A stretch of 8,716 nt of DNA, taken from the NCBI GenBank assembly GCA_015522885.1, contig WALJ01000058.1, positions 1 to 8,716 of the forward strand, written 5' to 3'. The DNA is from Thermoplasmata archaeon (lineage in GTDB: Archaea; Thermoplasmatota; Thermoplasmata; WALJ01). The position numbers were made by a program, and so were the translations under genes. How positions within the stretch are numbered: the first letter of the stretch is position 1; every line of letters begins with the position of its first letter. This document shows positions 7,000 through 8,716 of the stretch, piece after piece. Under the pieces are notes generated by a model. That model saw only the letters and a program-made list of their open reading frames with translations, was not told the DNA's origin and did not search any database.

Positions 7000-7731
7000 T
7001 CACTCCCTGTTTTTACCTGTCAGATTCTCCATCATAAAGGTGCTCCTGAACCAGTGCCTCATCATATGCTCCTTTGTCGGCGGCTCCTTTCCGTAGAGCG
7101 CTCTCAGTTCCCTTTTGAACTCCCTGCCGTGGTTCATGTGCCTCAGGTGGGTCACCTCGTGCGCGACGATGTAGTCCAGAAACTCGGGTTCTGTGAATAT
7201 CAGCCTCAGGTTGAACCCAAGGTTTCTTTTGGATGAACATGTACCCCATTTCGTAACCTGCTCTCGGATGAATATCTTTTCAGCTCTTTCACCGAGGAGC
7301 GCCGAGTACCTCTCCACCCTTTTCACGATTTCATTTCGAAGCAGTTCTTTCAGCATCTCCTTCGTTTCCCGCGGCCTCTCGAGGCAGACCGTAATCCTGC
7401 CTTCCCGGATTGACGGCCCCAATTTGCAGTCGCGGACTATCTCGTGCCTTTCTCCGAGTATGAACACCTCGTTTTTATCCAACTCAGAGAGCGTTCTTTC
7501 TCTCGTCTTCATATACTGGCGGTAATGCTTTTCCACCCAGTTCCAGTGTTCTTGGAGGAAATCCTCCGCTTTCATGCCCTTTCTGAGGATGACCGTAATC
7601 TCCCCTCTTCGTATATCTATGCGGGCATGTTTCACATTTCTGTATTCCACCCTGTATTCTATCCCTCTGTAAAAGAAAGGAGAATTTCCGGCATATTTCT
7701 CAGTGCTCTTCCTCAAAATACCATCCCCCAC
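7000..7731 (-). CDS. YgjP/DUF45-family zinc metallopeptidase-like protein
   Basis: Belongs to the COG1451 (YgjP, DUF45) family, predicted zinc metallohydrolases of widespread but poorly defined role. The diagnostic block is near the C-terminus: KWGTCSSKRNLGFNLRL (161-177), then the zinc site HEVTH (191-195, HExxH with E192 catalytic) and NHGREF (200-205), where H201 is the expected third ligand. The N-terminal half has the expected beta-rich part (YRVEYRNVKHARIDIRRGEITVILRKG). At 243 aa it is of normal length. The GTG start at 7731 overlaps the TauE-like gene by 19 nt. A TTG at 7716, sitting on that gene's stop codon, is preceded by a better ribosome site (GGGGGATGG) and may be the real start. 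It is probably translated from the same transcript as the TauE-like gene. The true substrate cannot be told from the sequence. Confidence 0.85.
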   Translation of the reverse strand: MGDGILRKSTEKYAGNSPFFYRGIEYRVEYRNVKHARIDIRRGEITVILRKGMKAEDFLQEHWNWVEKHYRQYMKTRERTLSELDKNEVFILGERHEIVRDCKLGPSIREGRITVCLERPRETKEMLKELLRNEIVKRVERYSALLGERAEKIFIREQVTKWGTCSSKRNLGFNLRLIFTEPEFLDYIVAHEVTHLRHMNHGREFKRELRALYGKEPPTKEHMMRHWFRSTFMMENLTGKNRE

Positions 7732-8453
7732 AGTATTCTCGCAGCCATCAGTATCAGGAATGCCCCCAGTATCGCCTTGAGATGGTCTGCCTTTGTTATG
7801 TGCGCCAGTTCCGCACCCAGCTTTGTGCCGGGAACCGCTCCGAGTACAAGCAGAAGAGCCGTGGGGTAATCCAGCTGTCCCAGATACCCGTGAGTGAGAG
7901 CGCTCGCCGTTCCGGTGAATATTATCACGAAGGATGAAGTCGCCACTGACCTGTGCGGGCTCACACCTATGAACAGCAGGGCAGGAACTATGATTATTCC
8001 GCCGCCTATCCCCAGCATGCCTGCGGTTATACCGGCACCGAGACCCAGCAGTATGGCAAGGTTTCTGTGCATCTTCTTCTCCCCGGAGTTCCTGTGAATG
8101 AATATTTTCAGACCTGCAGCGATGAGTATAAGTGCCAGAAATCCCATGAGAATGTCCGAAGGTGCAATGCTGGTCAGAGCCGCCCCTATGAAAGCCCCCG
8201 GAACCGTTCCCGCGGCAATCCTCAGGCCTGTCTCCCGGTCAACGGCCTTGAACTTGCTATGAGAGAGCGATGAGGAAAAAGCTATGAAAGGTACGCAGAT
8301 AGCTCCTGTCCCTATAGCTGATTTCGGGCCGAACGAGAAGAGTATGACGAGCAGGGGTACGATTATGCTTCCCCCACCTATCCCGAAAAGAGAGGCGAAG
8401 ATTCCGGTCACAAGGGCCAGGGCCAGCATGGCTATGACATACCAAAGAAGCAC
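7713..8453 (-). CDS. TauE/SafE (COG0730) family membrane transporter
   Basis: Probable membrane transporter of the family linked to export or uptake of sulfite, sulfonates and related organic anions; the substrate here is unknown. The 246-aa protein shows the family's internal duplication: GIGGGSIIVP (24-33) and GIGGGIIIVP (148-157) open the halves, and VPGAFIGA (84-91) and VPGTKLGAEL (207-216) close them. About eight hydrophobic helices are visible, with a polar loop IHRNSGEKKMHRN (119-131) between the halves. The start is GTG at 8453: the frame is closed upstream by a stop at 8463-8465, and a TATA box lies 26 nt upstream, so the mRNA is likely leaderless. It is followed by the overlapping YgjP-like gene. 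Confidence 0.88.
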   Translation of the reverse strand: MLLWYVIAMLALALVTGIFASLFGIGGGSIIVPLLVILFSFGPKSAIGTGAICVPFIAFSSSLSHSKFKAVDRETGLRIAAGTVPGAFIGAALTSIAPSDILMGFLALILIAAGLKIFIHRNSGEKKMHRNLAILLGLGAGITAGMLGIGGGIIIVPALLFIGVSPHRSVATSSFVIIFTGTASALTHGYLGQLDYPTALLLVLGAVPGTKLGAELAHITKADHLKAILGAFLILMAARILWGMVF

Positions 8454-8474
8454 CCCACGGCATTAACAGCAAGT

Positions 8475-8484
8475 CTTATAAAGG
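8475..8484 (-). promoter_or_regulatory. TATA box/BRE of the TauE-like operon
   Basis: Reads CCTTTATAAG on the minus strand with GCAC just before it. The centre (about 8479) is 26 nt upstream of the GTG start at 8453, the usual archaeal TATA-to-start-site distance, so transcription would begin at the start codon. This is the best-formed promoter in the window. Confidence 0.6.
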
Positions 8485-8496
8485 TGCGTCCGGCAT

Positions 8497-8514
8497 TGGG
8501 ACAAAATTATCCCA
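8497..8514. repeat. Short inverted repeat TGGGA/TCCCA
   Basis: Five-base arms (8497-8501 and 8510-8514) around an AT-rich eight-base centre, overlapping the stop codon of the transposase-like frame. It could be a weak hairpin or part of an insertion-sequence end. The other end is outside the window, so this cannot be decided. Confidence 0.3.
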
Positions 8515-8716
8515 CACCCCTTACACTGAATATGTTGTGAAGTACGCCGATGGCAAACAAAGCCAGCTCCCTTCTGTCTTCCCTTCTCTGCCTTATCTTC
8601 CATCCGAACCTCCTTTTATCCGCTGAAAACGCACTTTCACTCAGATTTCGGAGAAAATATTCCTTTAGATATCCATAGGGATTGGCAAGAATCCTTTTCA
8701 TTATCCCCGTCCATTC
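8507..8716 (-). CDS. C-terminal part of a probable DDE transposase (partial at right edge)
   Basis: The minus-strand frame is open from the right edge to a TAA at 8507-8509, about 69 residues. The part LSESAFSADKRRFGWKIRQRREDRRELALFAIGVLHN resembles the end of IS4/IS5-type DDE transposases, where the third catalytic acid precedes a basic helix and a hydrophobic LxHN tail; the glutamate in LSES is the likely catalytic one. An ATG at 8701 lies in frame, but there is no stop between it and the edge and the match is only C-terminal, so the gene most likely starts outside the window. Whether the element is complete cannot be seen. The family call is from pattern memory and is moderate. Confidence 0.5.
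   Translation of the reverse strand, partial: EWTGIMKRILANPYGYLKEYFLRNLSESAFSADKRRFGWKIRQRREDRRELALFAIGVLHNIFSVRGVG

Noticed and set aside
6728..7003. Minus-strand frame of 91 codons overlapping the membrane-protein gene
   Set aside because: It has no hydrophobic or domain pattern, and the overlapping frame with four clear membrane helices explains the region better.
1..8716. tRNA, rRNA, CRISPR array or riboswitch
   Set aside because: The window is nearly filled with coding sequence. The gaps (6408-6468, 6886-6999, 8454-8506) are short and show only promoter-like elements, and I saw no cloverleaf or regularly spaced repeats.

Overview
The window (8,716 bases, roughly half G+C) is archaeal. 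It carries an archaeal-type pantoate kinase, an archaeal/eukaryal-type primase small subunit, TATA-box promoters at leaderless or near-leaderless spacing, and a protein ending in helix-hairpin-helix (HhH) and DUF835 domains, an architecture I associate with euryarchaea, especially Thermoplasmatota. The lineage is an inference; no rRNA or other marker gene is present.

Layout. Two plus-strand genes come first. A pantoate kinase (coenzyme A synthesis), cut by the left edge, overlaps by 8 nt the start of priS, the catalytic subunit of the replicative primase (TTG start). The 3' end of priS then overlaps by 6 nt the 3' end of a very large convergent gene on the minus strand (1950-6407, 1485 aa). 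Upstream of that gene, also on the minus strand, are a small four-helix membrane protein (about 6469-6885), a YgjP/DUF45-type zinc metallopeptidase-fold protein (7000-7731) and a TauE/SafE-family membrane transporter (7713-8453). The last two overlap and probably form one transcription unit driven by a good TATA box at 8475-8484. At the right edge is the C-terminal end of what looks like a DDE transposase (8507 to the edge).

The centre of interest is the 1485-aa protein. Its first ~1050 residues align from end to end with isoleucyl-tRNA synthetase, including both pairs of zinc cysteines and the anticodon-binding region. However, the class I catalytic signatures are replaced, mostly without gaps: HIGH is SPEI, the GWDxHGLPxE segment is GFEGYVPEAE, KMSKS is KLNMS, and DQTRGW is KRSKGW. 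The threonine cluster of the editing site is also gone (TTTPWT is FSEPWR). The chain then continues for ~430 residues through HhH, zinc ribbon, HhH, HhH and a DUF835-like domain. The frame is intact and the structural motifs are kept, so this reads as a selected, repurposed pseudo-synthetase rather than a decaying gene. I infer a role in tRNA or other nucleic-acid binding, sensing or regulation; nothing in the window states the function.

The two sides of the window do not form one pathway. The left side is housekeeping (CoA synthesis, replication priming), the right side is membrane/accessory genes next to a mobile-element remnant, and the pseudo-synthetase sits between them as a single, separately promoted gene.
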